From RPQJ01 sp963698735 (GTDB lineage: Bacteria > Pseudomonadota > Gammaproteobacteria > Steroidobacterales > Steroidobacteraceae), in assembly GCA_963698735.1 (NCBI GenBank), contig CAVOSA010000021.1, forward strand, positions 186,001 through 250,000: 64,000 nucleotides of DNA, written 5' to 3'. This document shows, piece by piece, positions 55,445 through 63,473 of the stretch (within the stretch, counting starts at the first letter, position 1; each line of letters starts with the position of its first letter). The position numbers and the translations under genes were made by a program. The notes under the pieces were generated by a model, which did no database searches, was not told the origin of the DNA, and saw only the letters and a list, made by a program, of their open reading frames with translations.

Positions 55445-56596
55445 GTGACTGTTTTGAAGTATCGCAAGTTCGGGAGAACCGGGTTTGAGGTTTCTGCGCT
55501 CGGGTTCGGCGCAATGAGGCTGCCTATACTTGATGGAGATTCTGCAAAGATCAATGAGCCGTTAGCAATCCGTATGATCCGCTATGCTATAGATAACGGC
55601 ATCAATTACGTTGACTCTGCATACGGATATCACAGAGGCAATAGTGAAGTCCTCGTCGGCAAGGCTCTCCTTGACGGTTACCGTGATAGAACAAAGGTCG
55701 CCACAAAGATGCCGACGTGGATGATCAACAGTAAAGAGGATATGGAGAGATGCTTCAACGAGCAGCTACAACGCCTTCAAACGGATCACATAGATTTTTA
55801 CCTTCTACACGGCCTCGGTAAGGACCGGTGGCCAAAGATAAAGGACATCGGTGTATTCGACTGGGCTGAGAAAAAGATCGCTGAGGGGAAGATAAGATAC
55901 CTCGGCTTTAGCTTCCACGATGAGCTCCCCCTCTTCAAAGAGATTGTGGATAGTTATGATTGGACGTTCTGCCAAATCCAGTACAATTACATGGACGAGA
56001 AGTTTCAAGCCGGAACAGAGGGACTAAAGTATGCAGCAAGTAAAGGCCTCGCGGTTATCGTTATGGAGCCAATCGCCGGTGGCCGTTTAGCAATTAAGCC
56101 TTCAGCCGTAATCCAAGAACTCTGGGAAACCGCAAAAATCAAGAGAAGCCCAGCGGAGTGGGCGCTTCAGTGGGTTTGGAACCACCCCGAGGTCGCAGTT
56201 GTCCTAAGCGGAATGAGTACCTACCAGCAGGTAATAGAAAACATCGCTTCTGCAGAACGAAGCAGTATCAGTCATCTTACCGAAGATGAACTTCTCTTAA
56301 TCGGAAAGGTTGCATCTAAATACCGTGAACTTGGCCCAATCGGTTGCACCGGATGTAGATACTGTATGCCATGCCCGAATGGAGTAGCTATTCCTGAAAT
56401 ATTTAGTCTCACAAACGAGTACTGGGCAGGAGATAGGAACGCCTCAATTAAACAGAAGTATAAAGACACCTTAAAACCGGAGCAGTACGCAAAAAACTGC
56501 ATAAAGTGCGGTGTCTGTGAGGAAGCGTGCCCCCAACATTTACCTATCAGAGAGCTTCTTCGCGGCTCGGGGCAGACCTTCGAGTCTGAACGCTAG
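55445..56596 (+). CDS. aldo/keto reductase with C-terminal 4Fe-4S domain
   Basis: 383 residues from GTG 55445. The N-terminal barrel has the active-site tetrad (Asp and Tyr in YVDSAYGYHRG, Lys in VATKMPTW, His in FYLLHGL). The C-terminus adds CTGCRYCMPCPNGVAIP and CIKCGVCEEACPQHLPI, which can bind 4Fe-4S clusters. These proteins are common in anaerobes; the substrate is unknown and the second cluster suggests ferredoxin-linked electron use. Divergent from the URO-D gene. Confidence 0.9.
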   Translation: MTVLKYRKFGRTGFEVSALGFGAMRLPILDGDSAKINEPLAIRMIRYAIDNGINYVDSAYGYHRGNSEVLVGKALLDGYRDRTKVATKMPTWMINSKEDMERCFNEQLQRLQTDHIDFYLLHGLGKDRWPKIKDIGVFDWAEKKIAEGKIRYLGFSFHDELPLFKEIVDSYDWTFCQIQYNYMDEKFQAGTEGLKYAASKGLAVIVMEPIAGGRLAIKPSAVIQELWETAKIKRSPAEWALQWVWNHPEVAVVLSGMSTYQQVIENIASAERSSISHLTEDELLLIGKVASKYRELGPIGCTGCRYCMPCPNGVAIPEIFSLTNEYWAGDRNASIKQKYKDTLKPEQYAKNCIKCGVCEEACPQHLPIRELLRGSGQTFESER

Positions 56597-56655
56597 CCAA
56601 TTCAATCCACTTTTTAGGAAGCCACGTCTCACCTAGATATTACGGGGCTTCAGCG

Positions 56656-58158
56656 TTGGATTTCGATTATGAAAGATACAAACCGATGCCAGTGAGCTAT
56701 GAGTTGCGTCTTGCTGTACTAAAAAATATGCAACAGGGTGATGATCCTTTGCCGGACATTGAAGGGAGAGAAGAAACAAAAAAAGATGTGCTCCGATCAG
56801 TGCTCAGCGGGAGCTCACCATATCTAGTAAGCAGAGAGGGAACAGGAAAAACTCGTCTCGCGGAGAGTCTAGCCAAGCTTCTCCCACCAGTTCCAAAGGT
56901 AAAAGATTGCCCCTATAACTGTGATCCAAAATGGTCTGAAGAGTGGAAATGCCCGTCATGTAGAAGCGAAAAGGACCCTGAGTGGGAACTAATTTCAGGA
57001 GTCGAGCGATATAGCCGAATCCAAGGAAACGAGTACACGAACGAGGCTAAGATTCTCGGAGTTAAAGATATTCAAGCAATAGTGCAAGGAGGTAGCCCAA
57101 CAGATCCAAAAGCTTTCATCGGCACGGGTGTTCTCCGCGGCAACAGAGGTGTTGTCTGCGTCGATGAGCTTCCAGCAATACCGACTAAAGTGCAAGTGCT
57201 GTTTCACCCGATGCTCCAAGAGGGAAAAATCATTCTGGAGGAGTACAACTGGGTTCGCCCAATCGACATTTTCTTCGTAGCAACCGGAAATCCAACGGGT
57301 TTCAGCCACGTTAATCGCGTGCCTGAACCTTTGTTGGATAGACTAGAGCTAATCACGATGAGGCTCCCCGAGGAGGACGTAGAGAGGGAGATCATGCTTA
57401 AAGAGGGATTTAGAATCCACGATGATTTTTATATGGAAAAACGGAGAAGGAAGATAAATGAGCCATTCTACGCTCTACCCTCCGATCTTAAAAGACGCAG
57501 TTTCGCACCATGGTGGATCGTAGATACAGTTGCAAAGGTGGTAAGATACACACGAAACTGCCCTAATATCGACCGCGGTGCTAGTATCCGCGGTAGCATA
57601 AGGAGCCTTGATCATTCATTAAGCTCTGCTGAACTTAACCAGAAGTTAGTCGTAGGCCTTGCAGATGCCTCTGAAGGATTAAAACTCTCACTGAGAGGAA
57701 GGATCAGATTGAGAGCGGATCTCATCGGTTTCGACGATAGCCCAACTACTTTCATGCTTAAGAACGATGAGGTGGTTGAGGATATTCTATGGTATGCTGC
57801 GAGAGACGTTGGAACTTTGGTACTTAAGGCATTAGAAGACGATGTTGAACCCCATCAACTCGCAAAAGAGATAGGAAAAATTATTCTCCAGAATAATTTG
57901 TTATTAGGACTTAACTCTAACCCAACTGCGTTTAAAGTGGTTAGATTCATGGAGGAGCAACAACCGTGGGAGAGCCTCAGTCTCCTTAGTGACTTTGGGG
58001 ATCTTATTCGAGATGCGCCTAATTCAGTTGATGAGGAGGTTTTAAAGGCATATAGGTTAAGCGCGCTTGAGATCCTCGCTCATACCTTAAATGCATCAAA
58101 TGAAGAGGAACTGATCCCAATCGGAGAAGCTCTCTATACACCTAAAAGGATGAAGTAG
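56656..58158 (+). CDS. MoxR/BchI-like AAA+ ATPase with zinc-binding insertion
   Basis: 500 residues from TTG 56656. Walker A is REGTGKTR (residues 60-67), Walker B VVCVDE (166-171), followed by the sensor ATGNPTGF and an arginine-finger region. Between the two Walker motifs are four cysteines (85, 89, 99, 102) that could hold zinc. The C-terminal half is helical and unlike BchI, so the exact subfamily is unclear. The next gene, two bases downstream, encodes a VWA protein, the usual MoxR or Mg-chelatase arrangement in which the pair inserts or remodels a cofactor or protein complex. Confidence 0.85.
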   Translation: MDFDYERYKPMPVSYELRLAVLKNMQQGDDPLPDIEGREETKKDVLRSVLSGSSPYLVSREGTGKTRLAESLAKLLPPVPKVKDCPYNCDPKWSEEWKCPSCRSEKDPEWELISGVERYSRIQGNEYTNEAKILGVKDIQAIVQGGSPTDPKAFIGTGVLRGNRGVVCVDELPAIPTKVQVLFHPMLQEGKIILEEYNWVRPIDIFFVATGNPTGFSHVNRVPEPLLDRLELITMRLPEEDVEREIMLKEGFRIHDDFYMEKRRRKINEPFYALPSDLKRRSFAPWWIVDTVAKVVRYTRNCPNIDRGASIRGSIRSLDHSLSSAELNQKLVVGLADASEGLKLSLRGRIRLRADLIGFDDSPTTFMLKNDEVVEDILWYAARDVGTLVLKALEDDVEPHQLAKEIGKIILQNNLLLGLNSNPTAFKVVRFMEEQQPWESLSLLSDFGDLIRDAPNSVDEEVLKAYRLSALEILAHTLNASNEEELIPIGEALYTPKRMK

Positions 58159-58160
58159 CA

Positions 58161-59402
58161 TTGCTGGAACCCCGCCAGAACCCGTGTAGCGACTTTGAGG
58201 ACGGAACATTAGAGCTACTCCGAGACGCAGCCCGAGTTCAGATGGGAAGAGGACTTGACCAAGACTCGGCTCTCATGGAGAAAGTAAAAGAGAAAGCAGA
58301 GGAAAGGTTCGTAGCCGCGCAGAAAAAGCGTGAGGAACTTCAAGAGAAACTTGACTCGATGAAGGCGGAGGATATGCTACGTTCCGTGGAGAAGCTCCTA
58401 GAAGGGGAAAAACCAGACGAAGTACTGAAAGATGTAAAAATCTCCACCAACATGGAAGGCGTCCAGGAAGAAATTGATTCTCTCAGCGAAGAGACCCGCG
58501 GAGTTACCAGTGAGGATTGGGACTCGGTGATTCGAGACCTCGAGAAAAAAGGCTTCCTTGATAGCAAAGGTTATGGAGTAGCCTTAACCTCGAAAGGTGC
58601 AGAACTTCTTGGCAGAGGCTTTCTAAGCAGAATCCTCATTAACTTAGCTCGGAAAGGGCTTGGTGCCCACCGCGTTGAAGACGCCGGATATGGACCCTGG
58701 AAAGCATCTACATTTCGTGCCTTCGAGCCAGGAGACCCTTATGACAGGATCAGTATAGAGACTAGCCTCCTCGCTACTTTGGAGAGGAAGGGAAGATTCA
58801 GTGACATGCGTGTAGTGGATCTCAGAGTCTATGAGCCACGTTATGCAACAGAAGTCCACTTCGGGGTTCTCGTGGACCAAAGCGCTTCTATGAAAAAGAA
58901 AGGAAAGATGGAAGCAGCGGTCGAGACAGCTTTGGCTCTTTATGAGCTAATGCGGATCGATTTCCCAGAGGATAAATTGCGAATCTACGCTTTCAGCGAA
59001 TCGGTTAAACAGGTACAACCATGGGAGCTCATCAGAATGACAGTACCACAGCAATTCACCGATATCCGAGCCCCACTACGCACATTCCGTTTATCCGTAT
59101 CCAATGAACCTGGAAACAAACAGGCTCACCTGATCACCGACTCAGCACCAAATTACCTAGATGGAGAATTTGTGGGCTTCTCTAAAGCAATGGATGCGGT
59201 CCTTGAAGAAGCTCGACTATTCAGACTCAACGATATCGTTCTCAATGTGATCATGCTGGATGATGATCCTGAACTTCGTGAAATGGCAGAAAAGATTGCG
59301 CGAATGAATCTGGGGCGTGTCTTCTTCACAGACCCAAAAAGCCTCGGCGAAGCCCTAGTAATGGATTATCTTTCTTCCAAGAGAGAACTGCTTTCCACCT
59401 AA
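58161..59402 (+). CDS. VWA domain protein, partner of the MoxR-like ATPase
   Basis: 413 residues from TTG 58161. The N-terminal half is acidic and helical (coiled-coil-like, QKKREELQEKLDSMKAEDMLRSVEK), followed by a winged-helix-like segment (LEKKGFLDSKGYGVALTSKGAELL). The VWA domain starts at about residue 232 with its metal site D239-x-S241-x-S243 in LVDQSASM and ends near LDDDPELREMAEKI. It resembles BchD-type or MoxR-associated VWA proteins. Client unknown. Confidence 0.85.
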   Translation: MLEPRQNPCSDFEDGTLELLRDAARVQMGRGLDQDSALMEKVKEKAEERFVAAQKKREELQEKLDSMKAEDMLRSVEKLLEGEKPDEVLKDVKISTNMEGVQEEIDSLSEETRGVTSEDWDSVIRDLEKKGFLDSKGYGVALTSKGAELLGRGFLSRILINLARKGLGAHRVEDAGYGPWKASTFRAFEPGDPYDRISIETSLLATLERKGRFSDMRVVDLRVYEPRYATEVHFGVLVDQSASMKKKGKMEAAVETALALYELMRIDFPEDKLRIYAFSESVKQVQPWELIRMTVPQQFTDIRAPLRTFRLSVSNEPGNKQAHLITDSAPNYLDGEFVGFSKAMDAVLEEARLFRLNDIVLNVIMLDDDPELREMAEKIARMNLGRVFFTDPKSLGEALVMDYLSSKRELLST

Positions 59403-59669
59403 AACTAAGACGAGTTAAGGGGCGGCCCCAATTTCTGGATTGGACACTCCTTAGTGAGAGCGATCTTAATTTCAGAGACTATAGAATGGTGTTTAAATCG
59501 ACTCCTTACGTAAAAAGTTAAATTCTTTTAATAAATAATTAAAATAAATTTGAAAAATAAAGAGGTAGAAAGACCTTCCGAGATTGAATAGTATAAATTC
59601 TTCGATCCACCGCCTCCGAAAATGGACAGATCGATGATTTTAAAGAGCTTTATGGAGCTGAGGTCAAGA
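59403..59669. other. gap of about 270 bp, possible short gene
   Basis: Mostly AT-rich. A TATAAATT (59592-59599) precedes an ATG at 59622 by about 25 bases; this frame gives a 31-residue peptide ending at 59717 that overlaps the end of the convergent glycosylase gene. Too short to support a gene call. Confidence 0.25.
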
Positions 59670-60140
59670 CTAGGGTTGAGGTCTCTCAAACTTTACGTCC
59701 TCGCCTATGCTATATAGAAAAACAGTTGCAACCGTTGGTCCAACAAACTTGAATCGACTCCCTATCCTTCGAATAACTCCCCGATAATTGTTCATCTTAT
59801 CCTGAGCATTAAGCCACAACATGAAACTCCCGCTCTCCTGTTGAAACCGCTCAAACTCTCGAGCATTATGAATAGTGGCAAGGATCTTGTTTCGGTTATG
59901 GATGATCCCAGGGGCATCCATAAGTCTTCCAATATCCTCAGCACCATAACTAGCGACTCTCGGAATATCAAAATCCTGGAAGGCGACCCGGGTAGCAGGC
60001 CATTTGTTAGCTATTGTGGTCCAATTTAACCCAGCTTGGAAAACGCATCGAGTAAGATTCTCAAAGACCGCTGAATCGGATGGAGGTTTCAAGACCCTAT
60101 AAAACCAACTAGTCCAGACAGATTCATCCATGGTTAACAT
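59670..60140 (-). CDS. DNA-3-methyladenine glycosylase I (Tag-like)
   Basis: 156 residues from ATG 60140. Tag features are FENLTRCVFQAGLNWTTIANKWPATRVAF, IIHNRNKILATIHNAREF and RFKFVGPTVATVFLYSIGE. It removes 3-methyladenine from alkylated DNA. It is shorter than E. coli Tag and lacks the His/Cys zinc site at the ends, as do some archaeal relatives. The start could also be the ATG three codons later. Confidence 0.82.
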   Translation of the reverse strand: MLTMDESVWTSWFYRVLKPPSDSAVFENLTRCVFQAGLNWTTIANKWPATRVAFQDFDIPRVASYGAEDIGRLMDAPGIIHNRNKILATIHNAREFERFQQESGSFMLWLNAQDKMNNYRGVIRRIGSRFKFVGPTVATVFLYSIGEDVKFERPQP

Positions 60141-60168
60141 GAATAACTAGGTGGCTAGTTTTATATCA

Positions 60169-60777
60169 CTAACGCTTCAAGTATGCGCGCTGGATGACTA
60201 CATCCTGAATCGGCCAGTCTTCAAAAACATTACCGCTGATCGTCTTCGTCCCCGTCGCAACCCCAGCTATGCTTTCAACAATTTCCCAACCCTGAATAAC
60301 CTTACCAAAAACCGCGTACCCATAGCTGCTTTTTGAAGGATCGAGGTCAGCGTGATCGATGACGTTAAAATAGAACTGACTAGTAGCACTATCTGGACTG
60401 GCTGAACGTGCCATCGCGATAGTACCTTTGAGGTTCTTCAATCCCGTGGATTCGAGTTTAATGGGAGGATTAGTTGGTTTCTGAGTTCCATCAGCTGTGA
60501 AGCCACCGCCTTGAACGACAATAAAGGTTGCTAACTTGACGACGCGATGGAATACTGTTCCATCGAAGAACTTTGCCTCAACATATTTTATAAAGTTAGT
60601 AACAGTCACAGGCGCCTTATCCTGGTAAAGTTCAATCTCTATGATGCCCTTCGATGTCTCAAAGACTACAAGCCTAGGCTCGGGGGTAAGAAAGAAACCC
60701 GAGAAAGCGACAACACTTGAGATCATGAAGATAGCTATGAAAACTAAAGCCAAACCGCTCTTTTTTGTGAGCTTCAT
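60169..60777 (-). CDS. cyclophilin-type peptidyl-prolyl isomerase, membrane-anchored or exported
   Basis: 202 residues from ATG 60777. One hydrophobic segment (residues about 8-30, LALVFIAIFMISSVVAFSGF) is followed by the cyclophilin domain: KAPVTVTNFIKYVEAKFFDGTVFHRVV, MARSASPDSATSQFYFNV and YAVFGKVIQGWEIVESIA. It catalyses proline cis-trans change, here probably on extracytoplasmic proteins. Confidence 0.92.
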   Translation of the reverse strand: MKLTKKSGLALVFIAIFMISSVVAFSGFFLTPEPRLVVFETSKGIIEIELYQDKAPVTVTNFIKYVEAKFFDGTVFHRVVKLATFIVVQGGGFTADGTQKPTNPPIKLESTGLKNLKGTIAMARSASPDSATSQFYFNVIDHADLDPSKSSYGYAVFGKVIQGWEIVESIAGVATGTKTISGNVFEDWPIQDVVIQRAYLKR

Positions 60778-60827
60778 ATTAGAGGCTGATACGGTACCGC
60801 CTCAAAAGCATTATTCAACAAAAAGGT

Positions 60828-61379
60828 TTAGGAGATGACACCAAGTAGGTCCGCCTTCGTTATTATACCTACTAAGACCCCCTTACGCTGCACAAGAACA
60901 GCAGCGTAGAATTTGAGGAGACTTGAAAGAAGACTAACAGGGGCATCCTCAGCCACAAGAGGGAAAGGCTCATCCATTATTTCAGCAATAAACCGAACCG
61001 AAGTTTCACCCTTTGCAGTAAGCATGTGATCTAGAATTGTTCCTTCACTGATTGCTCCGACAGGCATCTCACCTTCAAGTATAGGAAGTTGACTGAAACC
61101 AGTCTGCTTCATTATTCCTATCACATCCTGAACAGTACAAGTCTTCTGAACACTGATGACATTCCGAGTCATTAGTACAGAGGCAGCGACCTGTTTTTTC
61201 TGCTCAAGCCGGTCAAGCGCTTCGAATATTGCTTTAACTTTAATATAGCTTGGCTCAATATTTCCCGCCTCCAGTTTAGCTATATAGGACTGACTAACAC
61301 CAGCGAGCCCCGCCAACTGGCTTTGAGTTAACCCCAATTTTCTTCTTCTATCGGGAATTATCTCGAGAGCGGGGAGCAT
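60828..61379 (-). CDS. helix-turn-helix regulator with CBS domain pair
   Basis: 183 residues from ATG 61379. An Xre-type HTH (RRRKLGLTQSQLAGLAGVSQSYIAKLEAG, residues about 10-40) is followed by two CBS motifs (VLMTRNVISVQKTCTVQDVI; SLLSSLLKFYAAVLVQRKGVLVGIITKADLL). CBS pairs sense adenosyl ligands such as AMP, ATP or SAM. It is divergent from metF, so regulation of methionine/methyl metabolism by SAM is a reasonable guess, not shown. Confidence 0.9.
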   Translation of the reverse strand: MLPALEIIPDRRRKLGLTQSQLAGLAGVSQSYIAKLEAGNIEPSYIKVKAIFEALDRLEQKKQVAASVLMTRNVISVQKTCTVQDVIGIMKQTGFSQLPILEGEMPVGAISEGTILDHMLTAKGETSVRFIAEIMDEPFPLVAEDAPVSLLSSLLKFYAAVLVQRKGVLVGIITKADLLGVIS

Positions 61380-61510
61380 GATTAGGAGTAAACTCGAGTG
61401 CTAGATATATTCTTCGGTGAATATTTCGTAGAAGATCCGGAATAAGAGCAAGCAAATTAAAGAACCTGCACACAAAAATATTCTGAAAGGAATTCAATTA
61501 ATCAAAAACT

Positions 61511-61518
61511 AATATATA
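61511..61518 (+). promoter_or_regulatory. TATA-box-like element for the metF run
   Basis: AATATATA in an AT-rich block, about 46 bases before the ATG at 61564 and 65 before the ATG at 61583. The gap (61380-61563) is shared with the divergent CBS regulator, which may bind here. Confidence 0.4.
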
Positions 61519-61563
61519 GAAGAATACTCACAATACGCTATTCACCCTTCGAAGGAAACCCCC

Positions 61564-62522
61564 ATGAACATACAACAAAAAAATGGCACTCAATTATACC
61601 GGGAATCGCAACGGCTCATATCAGTTAAATGTGGAGAAAAGGTGGTACCAACTCTTCAGTAAAGAGACGCAGGCTTACCCTGTGACGTATGAGCTTCTAC
61701 CTCCACGCGGTCTTGAGATGAAGAGCATCGAAGCAATCAAACATCTAGCTAGCCGCTTGGAAGCAGTCACAGTGACTGATAATCCAATGGCAACACTCAG
61801 GGCTTCATCGATAGCTTACGGACAAATAGCGAACACGTCACTCAAAATTGAAGTCATACCTAACCTGAGTTGCCGCGACAGGAACCTCTTAGCGCTTCAG
61901 TCAGACGTGCTTGGCGCACATCTACTAGGTCACAGGGGCATCTTCATCATAACTGGAGATGCCCCCTCGGGATCGAGAAAACTTCAAAGGAGTATGGGAG
62001 GTAAACAGTATAGACCTATGTAAGGTGGTCAAGGGATTAAGCAATGGACAGGCAGTTGTCCGCGGCGTATCCAAGGATCTTACTAATACAGTTGGTCTCT
62101 CGGTGGGAGGAGCTATCGTCTTTGGACGTTCAGCTGAGCTCACAACTTACCGTAAAAAAGTTGAGGCTGGGTTCGATTACTTCATCACCCAGATAACCTA
62201 CGACTCTGAGCAGATAATTAGATTCTTCGAAGAGGCAGAAAAGGATGGAAATCCTGTAAGGAAGCATGTCCAGATTGGCATATGCCCAGCAGCAACATTG
62301 AAGAAATTTCGTAACGTATCACGAATGCCAGGTATCCAAGTTCCTGAGAAAATAAAACATCGACTTGAGAACGCTAATGACTACTGCGGTGAGATGATTT
62401 CAACTCTTCTAGATCTCACAGAAGATGTTAAAACAAAACTCAGTGGATACAGCTTAGGTTTCCATATTATGCCGATGGGAAGTAACGAGATGGGATTAAA
62501 ACTAGTAGAGGAATTAACATGA
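61564..62522 (+). CDS. metF: methylenetetrahydrofolate reductase family protein, one or two frameshifts
   Basis: Reduces methylene-tetrahydrofolate (or methylene-tetrahydropterin) to the methyl form. The homologous frame from 61583 includes PVTYELLPPRGLEMKSIEAI, AVTVTDNPMATLRASSIAYG, EVIPNLSCRDRNLLALQSDVLGAHLLG and IITGDAPSGSR. It then shifts near 61,980, beside an A4 run, into ENFKGVWEVNSIDLCKVV, FDYFITQITYDSEQI and VQIGICPAATLKKF. A ribosome-site-like GAAGGAAA precedes ATG 61564, which is in another frame across an A7 run, so the start may also be affected by an indel. An ATGA overlap links it to the next gene. Confidence 0.85.
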
Positions 62523-63472
62523 TAATAGGACGAAGTGTAGCCGGAGTACAACCTCGAACACAAGAGCTGATTGCAAAGACTCGCTCCTACGACAGAGGGA
62601 AATTAACCGAACAGGAACTGGAAATTGCGTTTACTGAAGCTACAAAAATCGTTATTAAAGGCCAAACAGACGCCGAGCTCACCCATATAAACAGTGGAAT
62701 GCTCAAGAGACAAGATCTTCTTCGTCCTTTCAGTACCGGACTCGGTGGATGCGCTGTCGGCCCCATGATCAGGTGGTTTAACAACAACACATTCTACAAA
62801 GCACCCCTCATAAAAGGAGAGCTTCAGTGGAAAGAGCCTGTAACCCTGGAGGAGGCTTACGTAGACGAGCTACCTAAATTGGCTTGGAAAGCTGTCCTAC
62901 CAGCTCCGTACACATTTATGGCACTTAGCCATGATAGTTACTACAATAACACAGAGAAGCTCATGTTCGCTTTCGCTGAAGTTCTCAACCAAGAAGCAAG
63001 AGAACTGGAAAAGAAGGGTTTCACGTACATCCAGTTTAGCGACCCTGCCTTGGTTTATGTCGTAACAAGGCCTCAAAACTTCTCAGCAGCTGCTAAAGCA
63101 TTAGAGATCGCTACCGCAGGACTCAAGGCGACGACTTGCCTTCAGACCTTCTTCGGAGACGCATCCCCTGTGATTAAGACCGCTGAAAGCTGGGCAGTAG
63201 ACGATATCGGCATCGACCTCTACGAAACAGATTTGAAATCGCTTAAAATGGATCATGATAAAGGGTTAGTCCTCGGCATCGTAGACGCACGTAACAGCGT
63301 CATTGAAGACGCATTTTATCTCTCAACCATAGTTAAACAAATCCAAGAAACAGAGAAACCAAAGAGACTTGCCGTAAGCACAAATTGCGATATGGATTTT
63401 TTAACCTTAGATAAAGCCGAGGCAAAAATGTGTGTTCTTACCCAAATCGCTGAGAAATTAGGAGGAAAATGA
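62519..63472 (+). CDS. MetE N-terminal-domain-like protein (methionine synthase, first half)
   Basis: 317 residues from ATG 62519, overlapping metF by four bases. It resembles the N-terminal barrel of cobalamin-independent methionine synthase: an AKTRSYDRGKLTEQELEIAF helix, MIRWFNNNTFYKAP (like KWFDTNYHY in MetE), KAVLPAPYTFMALS and STNCDMDFLTL (in place of the PSCSLLH segment). The N-terminal barrel of MetE itself is not catalytic but helps bind folate. One base separates it from the following catalytic-half gene, so the two probably form one enzyme. Confidence 0.72.
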   Translation: MIIGRSVAGVQPRTQELIAKTRSYDRGKLTEQELEIAFTEATKIVIKGQTDAELTHINSGMLKRQDLLRPFSTGLGGCAVGPMIRWFNNNTFYKAPLIKGELQWKEPVTLEEAYVDELPKLAWKAVLPAPYTFMALSHDSYYNNTEKLMFAFAEVLNQEARELEKKGFTYIQFSDPALVYVVTRPQNFSAAAKALEIATAGLKATTCLQTFFGDASPVIKTAESWAVDDIGIDLYETDLKSLKMDHDKGLVLGIVDARNSVIEDAFYLSTIVKQIQETEKPKRLAVSTNCDMDFLTLDKAEAKMCVLTQIAEKLGGK

Positions 63473-63473
63473 T

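Noticed and set aside
59592..59717. 31-residue peptide gene behind a TATA-like box
   Set aside because: Too short, overlaps the convergent glycosylase gene, and no conserved feature supports it.
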